Positions 9,570 to 20,300 of a stretch of DNA of 58,591 bases are shown piece by piece. Positions within the stretch are counted from its first letter, which is position 1, and each line of letters opens with the position of its first letter. Source of the DNA: Candidatus Aminicenantota bacterium (lineage in GTDB: Bacteria > Acidobacteriota > Aminicenantia > JAMOAD01); the NCBI GenBank assembly GCA_027031485.1, contig JALVQI010000242.1:1-58591 (forward strand). The letters run 5' to 3'. A program made the translations under genes and the position numbers. Below the pieces are notes generated by a model, which was given only the letters and a program-made list of their open reading frames with translations, did not search any database and was not told where the DNA came from.

Positions 9570-10979
9570 CTATAAATTTGGATCGATAAAACCCAATCTT
9601 AAAAATGTCATCCATAGAATTTTTATATCAAGTTTTAATGTCCAGTTTTCAATGTAGTAAAGGTCATATTTAACTCTATCATCTATTGAAGTATTTCCTC
9701 TTAGTCCATGTACCTGAGCCCAGCCTGTCATTCCTGCTTTAACCTTGTGTCTTAGCATATAGTGAGGGAGTTCTTTTTTAAATTTTTCAACAAAAATAGG
9801 TCTTTCAGGGCGGGGACCAACAAGGCTCATTTCTCCCTTTAATACGTTTATTAGCTGAGGTAATTCATCTATACTGTATTTTCTCAAGAATCTCCCGATT
9901 TTCGTAATCCTTGGATCATCGCTTGTGGGAGACCAGACCGGTCCTCTTTGAGCTTCTGCATCTTTAATCATTGTTCTGAATTTTATTATTTTAAAAACTT
10001 TTCCATCTATGCCGACTCTTTCTTGAAGGTAAAAAACAGGCCCTTTGGAAGTAAGCTTGATTAATATCGCAATTACCACAAAAAATGGTAATAGAAGAAT
10101 TAGTCCCGTAAAAGAAAAAAGCAGGTCCAATACCCTTTTGCTGACAGCTTTCCAGCCTTTTAACGGGATGTCATTTAAGTTAATTATCGGAATATCCTCA
10201 ATATGCTGAAGTTCTGCTTTTATTGAAAGAAGATGAATTATATCCGGTACTATTTTAATTTCCGCAAGATTTTTATTTGCAACCCTTATCAATTCCATTA
10301 TTCTGTCATAATCCTTTAAAGGAATTGTTATAAAAACATCCTTAACATCATTTCTCGTAATTATATCCTCAAGGCTATCATAGGAACCTATTATCTTTGT
10401 CCCGAGAAATTCTTCTTCTGTTTTACTTTCATCAATAAAACCGATTATGTCTATTCCCCAATCTTTGTATTTTAAAAGTTTTTCCAGTAATTTTTTGCCC
10501 GTTTCATTAAAACCTATAATTATACCCTTTCTTCTGTTTTTTGGATTTTTGTAAGACTCTTTTAAAACATATCTAAAACCTCTTTCTGTGAGAGAAACAA
10601 TCAATAGCCCCAGGATAAAATACACAAGTAAGAATTTATGAGATATTTCATAATTAATGAAATTATAACTTCTCAAATAACTAAAAAAGGCTAAACTTAT
10701 GAAAATTGTGGCAAAGAAATTGAAAAACACTTCATATAAGGTGTCAAGGACACCTTTTTTCAGCTTAAACTTGAAAAACCCCTGCAAATAGAAAATTATT
10801 TCATGTATTATAAAGGAGATAATAAAAAATAGAATGTATTGATGTATATCTGGAATACCTTTGGGTGCAGAAATAAATTTAAATCTTATAAAAAAAGACA
10901 AAAACATTGAAAAAGGGAGAACTATTAGTGTAGCAACAAAAAGATAAGAAATATATAATTTCTCTCTAACTTTTATCAA
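9570..10979 (-). CDS. Polyprenyl glycosylphosphotransferase (undecaprenyl-phosphate sugar-1-P transferase, WcaJ-type)
   Basis: N-terminal TM segments, CoA-binding-like region, C-terminal bacterial sugar transferase domain (KRVLDLLFS..., FKIIKFRTMIKDAE, RKYSIDELPQLINVLKGEMSLVGPRPERP, GMTGWAQVHGLRG). Confidence 0.93.
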   Translation of the reverse strand: MIKVREKLYISYLFVATLIVLPFSMFLSFFIRFKFISAPKGIPDIHQYILFFIISFIIHEIIFYLQGFFKFKLKKGVLDTLYEVFFNFFATIFISLAFFSYLRSYNFINYEISHKFLLVYFILGLLIVSLTERGFRYVLKESYKNPKNRRKGIIIGFNETGKKLLEKLLKYKDWGIDIIGFIDESKTEEEFLGTKIIGSYDSLEDIITRNDVKDVFITIPLKDYDRIMELIRVANKNLAEIKIVPDIIHLLSIKAELQHIEDIPIINLNDIPLKGWKAVSKRVLDLLFSFTGLILLLPFFVVIAILIKLTSKGPVFYLQERVGIDGKVFKIIKFRTMIKDAEAQRGPVWSPTSDDPRITKIGRFLRKYSIDELPQLINVLKGEMSLVGPRPERPIFVEKFKKELPHYMLRHKVKAGMTGWAQVHGLRGNTSIDDRVKYDLYYIENWTLKLDIKILWMTFLRLGFIDPNL

Positions 10980-12096
10980 TTTTCCTCTCTTTTAAAATTT
11001 TCTCCACAAACAGAGAAAATTTTTTTCTAAAGTTTTCCTTTGAAAACTTTAACGCATTTTCTCTTATTAACACTTTATTAAACCTTTTATTTAAAAATTT
11101 GTCAATAGCAGAGGAAATACCTTCAACTGTCTGTTCATTGAAAAACACTCCGGTATCTTCCTCTTTCACTGTTTCCATAGTACCTCCCTTTCTGAAAGCG
11201 ATCACCGGTGTCCCGCAGGCCTGTGCTTCCACTGGAACAATGCCAAAATCCTCTTCCGCAGGAAACACAAGAGCCCTTGCTTCAGAATAAAGTTTTTTCA
11301 AAGAGAAATCATCAACATATCCTAAAAACTCTATGTTACCCTTTGCCCTTTTGCGAAGCTTTTTGAACTCCGGTCCCTCACCTACAATCTTCAAAGGAAA
11401 TCCAAGATAATTGAAAGCTTCAATTACAATATCAACCTTTTTGTAAGGGACCATGGCTGATACAATAAGAAAAAAATCCTTTTTTTTCTCTCCATTTTCA
11501 CAGTTAAAAAAATCAGTATCAACGGGAGGGTAAATTAATTCGGAATCCCTATCGTAATATCTTTTTATTCTTTTTCTTACATTATTACTGTTAGCAATAA
11601 AAAAATCCACTCTTTCGGATGAGATTTGATCCCACACTCTCAAATAATTGGTTATATAACTGTAGAATACCTTTTTTATGCCTTTTTTATGACCGAAATA
11701 GGAATGAAAGTGATTCCATATGTATCTCATTGGGGTATGACAATAACTTATATGAAGAGAGCCGGGAGGAGGAATAATTCCCTTTGCCACAGCATGGGTT
11801 GAGCTTATTATTAAATTAAACTCCCTGAGATCAAAATATTCAATGGCTGCGGGGAAAAGAGGAAGATAGTTTCTATATTTTCTTAATCCAAAAGGTGCTT
11901 TCTGGATAAAAGAGACATTGATTTTTTGCTTTTCAATTATTTCGGCCTGTGTTCCTTTTCTATAGACGAGGGTAAAAAGTTCGAGCTTTTGAGGTTTAAG
12001 ATTATGCTCAATGACATAAAGAATCTCCTCCAATACTTTTTCTCCCCCTCTTCTTCCTACAAGCCAATCGTGGATGACTGCTATTTTAAGATTCAT
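10966..12096 (-). CDS. Glycosyltransferase family 4 (GT-B)
   Basis: IAVIHDWLVGRRGGEKVLEEI, HTPMRYIWNHF, PAEEDFGIVPVEAQACGTPVIAFRKGGTMETV. Confidence 0.92.
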   Translation of the reverse strand: MNLKIAVIHDWLVGRRGGEKVLEEILYVIEHNLKPQKLELFTLVYRKGTQAEIIEKQKINVSFIQKAPFGLRKYRNYLPLFPAAIEYFDLREFNLIISSTHAVAKGIIPPPGSLHISYCHTPMRYIWNHFHSYFGHKKGIKKVFYSYITNYLRVWDQISSERVDFFIANSNNVRKRIKRYYDRDSELIYPPVDTDFFNCENGEKKKDFFLIVSAMVPYKKVDIVIEAFNYLGFPLKIVGEGPEFKKLRKRAKGNIEFLGYVDDFSLKKLYSEARALVFPAEEDFGIVPVEAQACGTPVIAFRKGGTMETVKEEDTGVFFNEQTVEGISSAIDKFLNKRFNKVLIRENALKFSKENFRKKFSLFVEKILKERKIDKS

Positions 12097-13307
12097 AAAT
12101 CAAGAGTCTTTTTCTTTTCCACTTCTTTATATAATCTTAGAAAATTTAGGCCAAGGATCTTCTTTATCTCGATATCTGTAAACCCGGCTTTAATCATCTC
12201 AACTACAAGATCAGGCAAATGAGTAACATCACTTAATCCCCGTGGGGCAGAATTTCCAATTCCTTCAAAATCAGAACCAATTCCTACATGATCAATTCCT
12301 ACCAATTCCTTAATATATTTAATATGTTTTACAACTATCTTCAAATCAGGCTTTGCATTTTGATACTCTTTTTTCTGATCTTTTTTTATTTCTTCCAATT
12401 TTGTTTCATATTCTTTTCCCTTTTCAGGATATCTTTCTTCAAGTTTTTTTATTAATTGCTTATATCTTTTTGTAATTTCCTTATATCTTTTTATGAAAGT
12501 GCCGTCTAAGTAAAAGGAGGCGAAGTTTACATCTATAAGCCCACCTTTTGAAGCTATTGCTTTGATGAGTTTATCCGATAGATTTCTCGGATGCTCTGCA
12601 AGTGCCCGTGCGCATGAGTGAGAGGCAATTATCGGAGCTGATGAAATGGACAATATATCCTCCACCGCTTTATCAGAAAGATGAGACACATCAACAATCA
12701 TTCCGACTTTATTCATTCTTCTGATAATTTCTTTTCCCAGGGGGCTAAGGCCAGACCATTTTTCTTTGCCGGTTGAAGAATCGCAAAGGTAATTGGATGA
12801 CATATGTGTTAAAGAAGCCATCCTGATTCCCATTTTATAAAAGATGTTGACATACTCGACAGAGTGAAAGACAGAGGCATTTTCTAAGCTAAAGGTAATT
12901 GCAATCTTGCCGTTTTTTACTATTCTTTCAATATCATCACTGGAATATGCTATTTCCGCAAGTTTTTCATTCTTATATATTTCCTTTAAAGTTGCTGCCA
13001 TTACTTTAAGTGCATAAACCTCGGGATCTTTATTATCAAGTTTGTTGGGAATCCAGATGGCAAAAACGGGAGAATTTTGCCCGCCTTCAAGCATTCTGGG
13101 AAAATCTATTTGACCTTTTTCCCTTCTTATTGTTATGCTTTCTCCTTTATAAACAGTGGTAGGGGCATCTTCATGGGTGTCTGCGACAATGCTGGATCTA
13201 ATAAGCTTTATTGCTCTTATCCTTAAGTCAGAGGAGTTTTCAGGAAACAGCGGGAGAGACAGGAATAAAACAATAATAACAGAAATTACAACTACTTTCT
13301 TTCTCAT
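12093..13307 (-). CDS. Secreted membrane dipeptidase (peptidase M19 family)
   Basis: DTHEDAPT, FSLENASVF, LTHMSSN, IVDVSHLSD, IIASHSCARALAEHPRNLSDKLIKAIASKGGLIDVNF, IGSDFEG. Confidence 0.92.
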   Translation of the reverse strand: MRKKVVVISVIIVLFLSLPLFPENSSDLRIRAIKLIRSSIVADTHEDAPTTVYKGESITIRREKGQIDFPRMLEGGQNSPVFAIWIPNKLDNKDPEVYALKVMAATLKEIYKNEKLAEIAYSSDDIERIVKNGKIAITFSLENASVFHSVEYVNIFYKMGIRMASLTHMSSNYLCDSSTGKEKWSGLSPLGKEIIRRMNKVGMIVDVSHLSDKAVEDILSISSAPIIASHSCARALAEHPRNLSDKLIKAIASKGGLIDVNFASFYLDGTFIKRYKEITKRYKQLIKKLEERYPEKGKEYETKLEEIKKDQKKEYQNAKPDLKIVVKHIKYIKELVGIDHVGIGSDFEGIGNSAPRGLSDVTHLPDLVVEMIKAGFTDIEIKKILGLNFLRLYKEVEKKKTLDL

Positions 13308-13387
13308 AAATCCTCCTTTTTTATATAAAAAGATATAATAATTTTAAATGATTATATAGTCAAGGAGAAAATATAGTTTAAAATCTC

Positions 13388-14212
13388 CTATTTGGAAAGT
13401 TTATCCAATTTATTGGGGATTAAAAGGATAGACTTTATAATGTCGATAACCAGAAAATTAACTACAAAAAGCACATAGGCAATGAAAGGAAGAAGTCCTA
13501 CTACGAGAAGTTTACTCATATCACCAAAAACTTTTGCCCAGCTGATTAAAATTTCAAACCCCTTTCCGAATATTCCTGTTGAATGAACTATTAACATTAT
13601 TAACAAGTATATGATTCCAACCCCATAGATAAAAGGAATAAGCTTAAGATAGAGCTTAATAAAAAAACCAAAAATACCGATTGCCTCTTCTCCGGCGGAG
13701 TTCTTTTTTACACTTTTGACAGAAATGAGTGAGGGGTTAAATGAGATTAAGGCTACCAATGTAAAAACTATGAAAATCCCGACTCCCTGAACAAAAGGAA
13801 GAAATTTTGGGATTTTTATTGCCAGATAAAGATCCACAAAGAGATAGACTATACCAATAATCAAAGCAAAAATACCAATGGCTTCGGTAAAACCGGACGA
13901 AGTCATATGTGTTTCATTGTTTTTTATTAAATCTTCATTGATATTATTAAATTTTGACGAAATGAACTGAGCAATTATGAAAGCTATGGCGAAAAAGACC
14001 CCATAAAGAAAACTTTTAAAGGATTCCATCCTGATTGATGCAATCAGTCCGATTATAATAACTAAGACAGCGGCAAGATACAGACCGTAATCTCCTAAGA
14101 TAATCAACCATTTTCTTAAGGTTTCAAAAAGTTTTAAAGATAGTATCTTTTTTACACTTCCAAGAAGATTACCGATAAACCCTTCCAATAAATTTTTTTT
14201 ACTGCTTCCCAT
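13388..14212 (-). CDS. Hypothetical multi-pass membrane protein
   Basis: Multiple hydrophobic segments; internally similar EAIGIF...PF..GVGI segments. Confidence 0.6.
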   Translation of the reverse strand: MGSSKKNLLEGFIGNLLGSVKKILSLKLFETLRKWLIILGDYGLYLAAVLVIIIGLIASIRMESFKSFLYGVFFAIAFIIAQFISSKFNNINEDLIKNNETHMTSSGFTEAIGIFALIIGIVYLFVDLYLAIKIPKFLPFVQGVGIFIVFTLVALISFNPSLISVKSVKKNSAGEEAIGIFGFFIKLYLKLIPFIYGVGIIYLLIMLIVHSTGIFGKGFEILISWAKVFGDMSKLLVVGLLPFIAYVLFVVNFLVIDIIKSILLIPNKLDKLSK

Positions 14213-14239
14213 TTTTTTCCTCCTTATATAAAAATAAAA

Positions 14240-14575
14240 TTATTTTTTTACTCTTATTCTTGTCCCATGTTCTACGGATAAAAGAATTTCTTCCGGAGAT
14301 ATATCAGGAGGAAAATAAACACCGCTTATTCTTGCATGGTTGAAGGAGGCTCCCTCAAGAAGGGCTTCAGAAAGATCCACTCCTCTTAAATCCGCGAGTT
14401 TTAAGTAGGAGTTTTTAAGATCTGCTCTTCTTAAATTTGCACCTCTGAGGTCAATTCCTCTCAGATTACAGTTCTCAAGATCAACTCTTCCATCAAGCTT
14501 TTCTACTTCTTTATTGAACTCTTCGATTTTGCCATCTCTTAAAAGAATGTGAAATTTGTTTTTTCTTAACTCCAT
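14240..14575 (-). CDS. Pentapeptide-repeat protein
   Basis: NLRGIDLRGANLRRADLKNSYLKLADLRGVDLSEALLEGASF. Confidence 0.85.
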   Translation of the reverse strand: MELRKNKFHILLRDGKIEEFNKEVEKLDGRVDLENCNLRGIDLRGANLRRADLKNSYLKLADLRGVDLSEALLEGASFNHARISGVYFPPDISPEEILLSVEHGTRIRVKK

Positions 14576-14682
14576 TTTATCCTCCAGAAAAATTTAACAC
14601 AAAAAAAACTCAATTGTCAATAAAATTTCTTTGGATCACCATATGAAAAAATTAATGCTATAATAGAATATATTAAAAAGAG

Positions 14683-15858
14683 GTGAAAATGTTAGATTTT
14701 AGCATTAAACTGCCTGATTATGTTTTTTTTGGCAAAAACTCCATGGAAAAATTAAAAAAACAAGTCGGAAGGTTCGGAAGAAAAACTCTCATAGTAACAG
14801 GGAAAAATAGTGCTATAAAATCAGGAGCATTGAATGATCTCATACCTATTTTGAAAGAAAAGGATATCAAATACAGGATTTTTGATGAAATAGTAAGCAA
14901 TCCTCTGAATACGATAATTGATACTGGAGCTGTGGTATCAAAAGAGTTCGGAGCAAATTTTTTAATTGCCATAGGGGGCGGTTCTGTGATGGATGCAGCC
15001 AAGGGGATTGCTGTGGTGCATTCGAATGGAGGGAGTATCTGGGATTATGTTTATGATGGGAGAAGGAGTGCTAAAAAGATAAAAAAAGCCCTTTCTGTGA
15101 TTGCAATCCCCACTCTGGCAGCTTCTGGTTCGGAGTTAGACGGTGGAGCTGTGATAACAAATCAGAAGACAAAAGAAAAAATAGCTTTCGGCTCTTTTCA
15201 CACAATCCCAAAAATAGCAGTCCTGAATCCGATATATACTTTTACAACCCCAAAGGAGTATACAGCATACGGAGCAGCGGACATAATAAGTCATTTGACC
15301 GAATCCTTTTTAGGAACAAGAGAGGAAAATTCGAAAATATCGGATCAATTAATTTCATCTCTTATAAGAATTGTAATAAATAATCTGCCAGAAGTACTTA
15401 AAAAACCTGATGATTATGATTCAAGGGCTGAAATAATGCTTGCGTCGAGTCTGGCTCTTTCCGGGATTCCATCTGTTGGAACAAAGGGAAATTTTATAAT
15501 GCACTATCTTGAACATCCCATGTCAGGACATTTGAATATTCCCCACGGCAAAGGCCTGGCAGCTCTTTTTATCCCCTATTTCAAAAAGATGAAAGTAATC
15601 AATAAAAAAAGAGTGGAAAAGTATTTTGAATTAATCTTTAATTCAAATATTGACGAAGGAATTCAAAAATTTGAAATCTGGATAAAAAATAACTTTCTCC
15701 CCTTAAAACTGTCGGAAGATGGAGTTAATGAAAATAATATAAAAGTTTTCGCCGAGGATTGTATAAGAATAAGCTCTTCAGGCAAAGGCTATCTGGGGGA
15801 GTTTAGAGAGCTCGACAGGGATGGAATAATAGAAATTTATAAACAGTTAATCGATTGA
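14683..15858 (+). CDS. Iron-containing alcohol dehydrogenase
   Basis: IAIGGGSVMDAAKGIAV, IPTLAASGSELDGGAVITN, MHYLEHPMSGHLNIPHGKGLAAL. Confidence 0.92.
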   Translation: MKMLDFSIKLPDYVFFGKNSMEKLKKQVGRFGRKTLIVTGKNSAIKSGALNDLIPILKEKDIKYRIFDEIVSNPLNTIIDTGAVVSKEFGANFLIAIGGGSVMDAAKGIAVVHSNGGSIWDYVYDGRRSAKKIKKALSVIAIPTLAASGSELDGGAVITNQKTKEKIAFGSFHTIPKIAVLNPIYTFTTPKEYTAYGAADIISHLTESFLGTREENSKISDQLISSLIRIVINNLPEVLKKPDDYDSRAEIMLASSLALSGIPSVGTKGNFIMHYLEHPMSGHLNIPHGKGLAALFIPYFKKMKVINKKRVEKYFELIFNSNIDEGIQKFEIWIKNNFLPLKLSEDGVNENNIKVFAEDCIRISSSGKGYLGEFRELDRDGIIEIYKQLID

Positions 15859-16041
15859 GATAAAAAGAAATATAAAAGAGAGATAAAAATAATTATTTTA
15901 TTAAAAAGGGCATTTAAATAGGAAGAGTAAACTATTTGGCTTTTGGAAGAAGTTAGAAATCTATTAAACATTTATCTTATAAACTAATTTGTTGACCAGG
16001 AGAATTTGTGGTATTCTTTAAAACATAAAAAAGTTTAAAAA

Positions 16042-17202
16042 ATGAGTATGGATATTAATGCAATTTTATCTTCATGGTCGATTTTCATACAAATTTTGAT
16101 TGAAATCCCTCTGTTTTTACTTTTTCTTATAGCCACTTTTACAACCAAAAAGAGGGTAATGCTAATCTGGACAATAGCATGGTCTTTTAACCTTCTGGCA
16201 CTTTCTTCTGTCTATTATGTAGCGAGAGCTATACTCATACCAGAATATTCTTACTTGAGTGAGATTACTTACAGTACATATGCTATATTTAAAATTACCT
16301 TTGCAATTTTACTCCTCTTTTCAGCTTATCAATACATAACTAAAGAAAGGTACCTGAAATTCCCTTTTAAATATTATATAGCTTTTATTATTCTACTCTT
16401 TGCTCTTTTTTTAAACACAAAAGCAGTTGAAATTCAATTCTGGGTTTATTTAATGGTTTCATTGTCTCTCTTCTGGAGTGGTTTTTTTATGTTAAAAAAC
16501 AAAAAAAGCTCTGACGGAAAAATTATAGCGGCAGGTTTCCTTATAAATGGTACTGTGTTTTTTCATCATGCCATTATTCTTGTTCAATGGTTTTATTTAC
16601 ATCAAACTCCGGCCTATATGAGCAGAATATCATTCTATGATTCGATAAGTGAGTTTATCCTTGCTCTTGGTTTTATTCTTGCCGTAACTGTTGATACTGT
16701 TCGAGAACTCCAGGGTAGTAACAAAAAACTTATGGAAAAACAGGAAATATTAAGAGGTCTTGTTGACTATGATCCTCTTACGGGCTTGAGAAACAGGAGA
16801 ATTTTGAGAGAATTTATAGATAGAATTAAAAAAGGTAAAGGAGTGGTGGTCTTTATTGATATTGACAATTTTAAAAAGATTAATGATAATTTTGGTCATA
16901 TGGTAGGTGATAAATGTATAATGGAAATCGCCAGAGAGATAAAAAATGATTTTAGATCGGAAGATGGCCTTTTCAGATATGGAGGAGATGAATTTCTCTT
17001 AATTCTATCCAATATGACAGTTGATGAGGTTAGTGTAAGATTAAACAGATTAAAAAGTAGGGTTAAAAATTCGGTTAAGGGAGTATATTTAAGTTTTTCA
17101 TTCGGAATCAGTGAATTTGATAAAAATTTAGACTTCAAAGAGGTGCTTAATATGGCGGATAAAAAGATGTATCAGGCAAAAAAAGATGAAAAACAAGAAT
17201 AG
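16042..17202 (+). CDS. Membrane diguanylate cyclase (GGDEF)
   Basis: N-terminal TM region; DPLTGLRNRR...FIDIDNFKKINDNFGHMVGD...FRYGGDEFLLIL (intact GGDEF). Confidence 0.92.
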   Translation: MSMDINAILSSWSIFIQILIEIPLFLLFLIATFTTKKRVMLIWTIAWSFNLLALSSVYYVARAILIPEYSYLSEITYSTYAIFKITFAILLLFSAYQYITKERYLKFPFKYYIAFIILLFALFLNTKAVEIQFWVYLMVSLSLFWSGFFMLKNKKSSDGKIIAAGFLINGTVFFHHAIILVQWFYLHQTPAYMSRISFYDSISEFILALGFILAVTVDTVRELQGSNKKLMEKQEILRGLVDYDPLTGLRNRRILREFIDRIKKGKGVVVFIDIDNFKKINDNFGHMVGDKCIMEIAREIKNDFRSEDGLFRYGGDEFLLILSNMTVDEVSVRLNRLKSRVKNSVKGVYLSFSFGISEFDKNLDFKEVLNMADKKMYQAKKDEKQE

Positions 17203-17320
17203 TAAATCATTTCAGAATACATCGGGTTTAAATTTGATTTTGAGGAAAAATTTCAACGAAAAGGGAAAACCTGAACTCCCGTTTGTATTAAATTATTGTA
17301 AAATATTTAAGGAGGAATAA

Positions 17321-20300
17321 ATGAAGAAAACATCTAAAAAACATCTATTTACCTTCATTCTTATATTTTTGTTAATATCAGGCTTTTCTTTTGCTGAATT
17401 AAAGATAAAGGAAGAAAAGATTAAATTCAGAACCTATGGATTTTCCGACCCTGACCCGATTGCTAAGATGGGGAGAATCTATCCGTACTTTAGGTTTGAT
17501 AAATTTGCTTATAAACCGAAGGATAAATTCTGGAATATGGTTATTCTTGAAAATGATTATATAAAAGTGTGGGTTTCTCCGGAAATTGGAGGTAAGGTCT
17601 GGGGAGCTGTTGAAAAATCCTCAGGTTATCCCTTTGTCTATTTTAATAAGGCAGTAAAATTCAGAGATATTGGAATGAGGGGGCCCTGGACTTCGGGTGG
17701 AATTGAATTTAATTTCGGAACAATCGGTCATACTACCAATGTGGGAACTCCTGTGGATTATTATATAAGGAAAAACAGGGATGACAGTGTAAGTGTTTTT
17801 GTGGGAACTATGGACCTTACTTCAAGAACAAATTGGCAGGTTGAAATAAAACTGAAAGATGATAAGGCATACTTTGAAACAAATACCTTCTGGTTTAATC
17901 CGACAAACCTGGATACCTCTCTCTATCACTGGTTAAACAATGCCATTAATACGGGTGATGATCTCAAATATTTTTTTCAGGGTAATTATCATTTGGACCA
18001 TAATGGGATTCCTTATCCCTGGCCGATAAATAAAGAGGGAATAGATATTTCTTATTATAGAAACAATAATTTTGGAACATACAAACCCTATCATATCTTC
18101 GGGGCTTTTGTTAATTTTTTTTCCGAAGTCTGGCAGAATAAAAAAATAGGAGCAGGTCATTGGGGATTTTTCACAGATAAGCCGGGGAAAAAAATCTGGA
18201 TTTGGGGACTTTCAAGAGAGGGAGCTATCTGGGAAAGCCTGTTGGCAGATCAGGATTTAGGAAACAAGCAATATTCCGAAACACAATCAGGGATTTTATT
18301 CATTCAGGCAGGGCATAGTAGTAAGACTCCATTTAAACATGCATACTTTGCACCTCAAACCATTCAAAATTCCAGAGATATCTGGTTTGTAACAAAGGGG
18401 CTTCGGGAGATTAAAGATGCAAATGAAATAGGAGCTTTTAATTTTAAATTCAAAAACAAAAGTTTTATTTTTGAATTTTGCCCCTTTGAAAATATAAATA
18501 AAGAGCTAAAAATTTTCAATGATCACAAAAGTATATTTAAAGAAAAACTGAATCTCAAACTTTTGCAAATTTACAGGAAGAATATCAATTTAAGTAAAAC
18601 AGGAATAATTAAAGTATTCTTAGGTAACAGACTTATTTATGATTCCTCTTACAGCAATAAAATGAATAGGCCTGTGAAATCAAAGTTTAATCTTGATGAT
18701 GAAAATTATTATAATTATTATATCAAAGGTTTGGAGAAAAGCAGACAGAGGGATTACGGGGAGGCTCTTGAATTATTCAAAAAAGCTTACAAAATAGCCC
18801 CATACTTTTCACCTGTAGCCAATGAGTTGGCGGAAATTTACTACAGAAGAATGGAATACGAAAAGGCTTTAAAGTATGCAAGACTTTCTCTCTCAAATGA
18901 TGCATATGATCCAAAGGGTAACTTTTTTTACGGAGTGATAAACAATGAGTTAGGGAATATAGCTGATGCCAAGGATGGGTTCAGCATAGCCGGTAAATTT
19001 CCGGGATACAGGTCTGCAGCTTTTTCCAACTTAGCTGAAATATATTTTAAAGAAAAAAATTATGATTATTCGAAAGTTTTTGTAAAAAGGTCTTTAAACT
19101 ATAATAAATTCAATCTGAATGCATACAGAATATTGTCCGTAATTTACAGGAAAGAGGGAAAAAAATCAAAAGCATTGGAAGTTCAAAACAAAATACTCTC
19201 CTTTTACCCGCTTTCACACTTTTCAAGATTTGAAAGATTTTTGATTACAAATAATAAATCCGATCTCAATGAATTTAAAAGATACATAAAAAATGAATTT
19301 CCCGAACAGACCTATCTTGAAATAGCTCTTTATTATTATGGATCGGGCCTTTATCAGGAAGCTATAAAATTGCTAAATCTTTCACCGAAAAATCCAATAA
19401 TAAATTACTGGTTAAGCTATCTATATAATTTAGAAGGAAAGATTAAAGAGAGTAAAAAGTTTTTAAACCTTGCTTTAAATAGCTCTCCTTTTCTCATTTT
19501 CCCATTCAGACATGAAACCTTAAAAGTTTTGAAATGGGCTGAGAGTTTGAAGGAAAACTGGAAAAACAAATATTATATGGGTTTAATCTATTGGAGTAAA
19601 TACAGGATTGAAGAGGCAAAAAAATATTTTCTCAAATGTAAAAATCTTCCTGACTATCCCTATTTTTACATAACAAATGGAAGATTGTTTGAAAAAGATA
19701 ATCCAAAATTATCAGAGGAATCATACCTTAGAGCATATAGACTTGCTCCCAAATCATGGAGAATTTATCACTCAATCTATAATTTTTATAAATCTCAAAA
19801 AAACATTGAAAGAGCATACTATTTTGCTAAAAAAGGAGCAAAAAGATTCAAAGACTTTTATCTGCTTCATTTTGATTATGCTGATGCCCTATATCATAAA
19901 GGAAAATACAAGAAAGCTCTGTCAATTTTAAACAGACTAACAATTTTACCATCTGAAGCGGCTACCTTCGGAAGGACTCTTTACAATAGGGTAACCATTA
20001 TGTATGCAATCTCCTTAATGAAAAAAGGAAAATATAAAAAGGCTATTTTTTACCTTGAGAAGGCAAAATTATGGCCTGAACATCTTGGAGCGGGAAAACC
20101 TTTTGATGCTGATGAGAGGATAGAAAATTATCTTGAGGCAATCTCATATAAAAAATTGGGTGATATTAAAAAATCTGAAGAGCTTTTAAAAGATGTTGTT
20201 AAATACACTGTAAGCAGAACAACAGATATATTAACCAAAAGCTACCCTGAGTACGATATTATAGGCTATCTTGCTGCTGATAAATTAAAGGATTTCAAGG

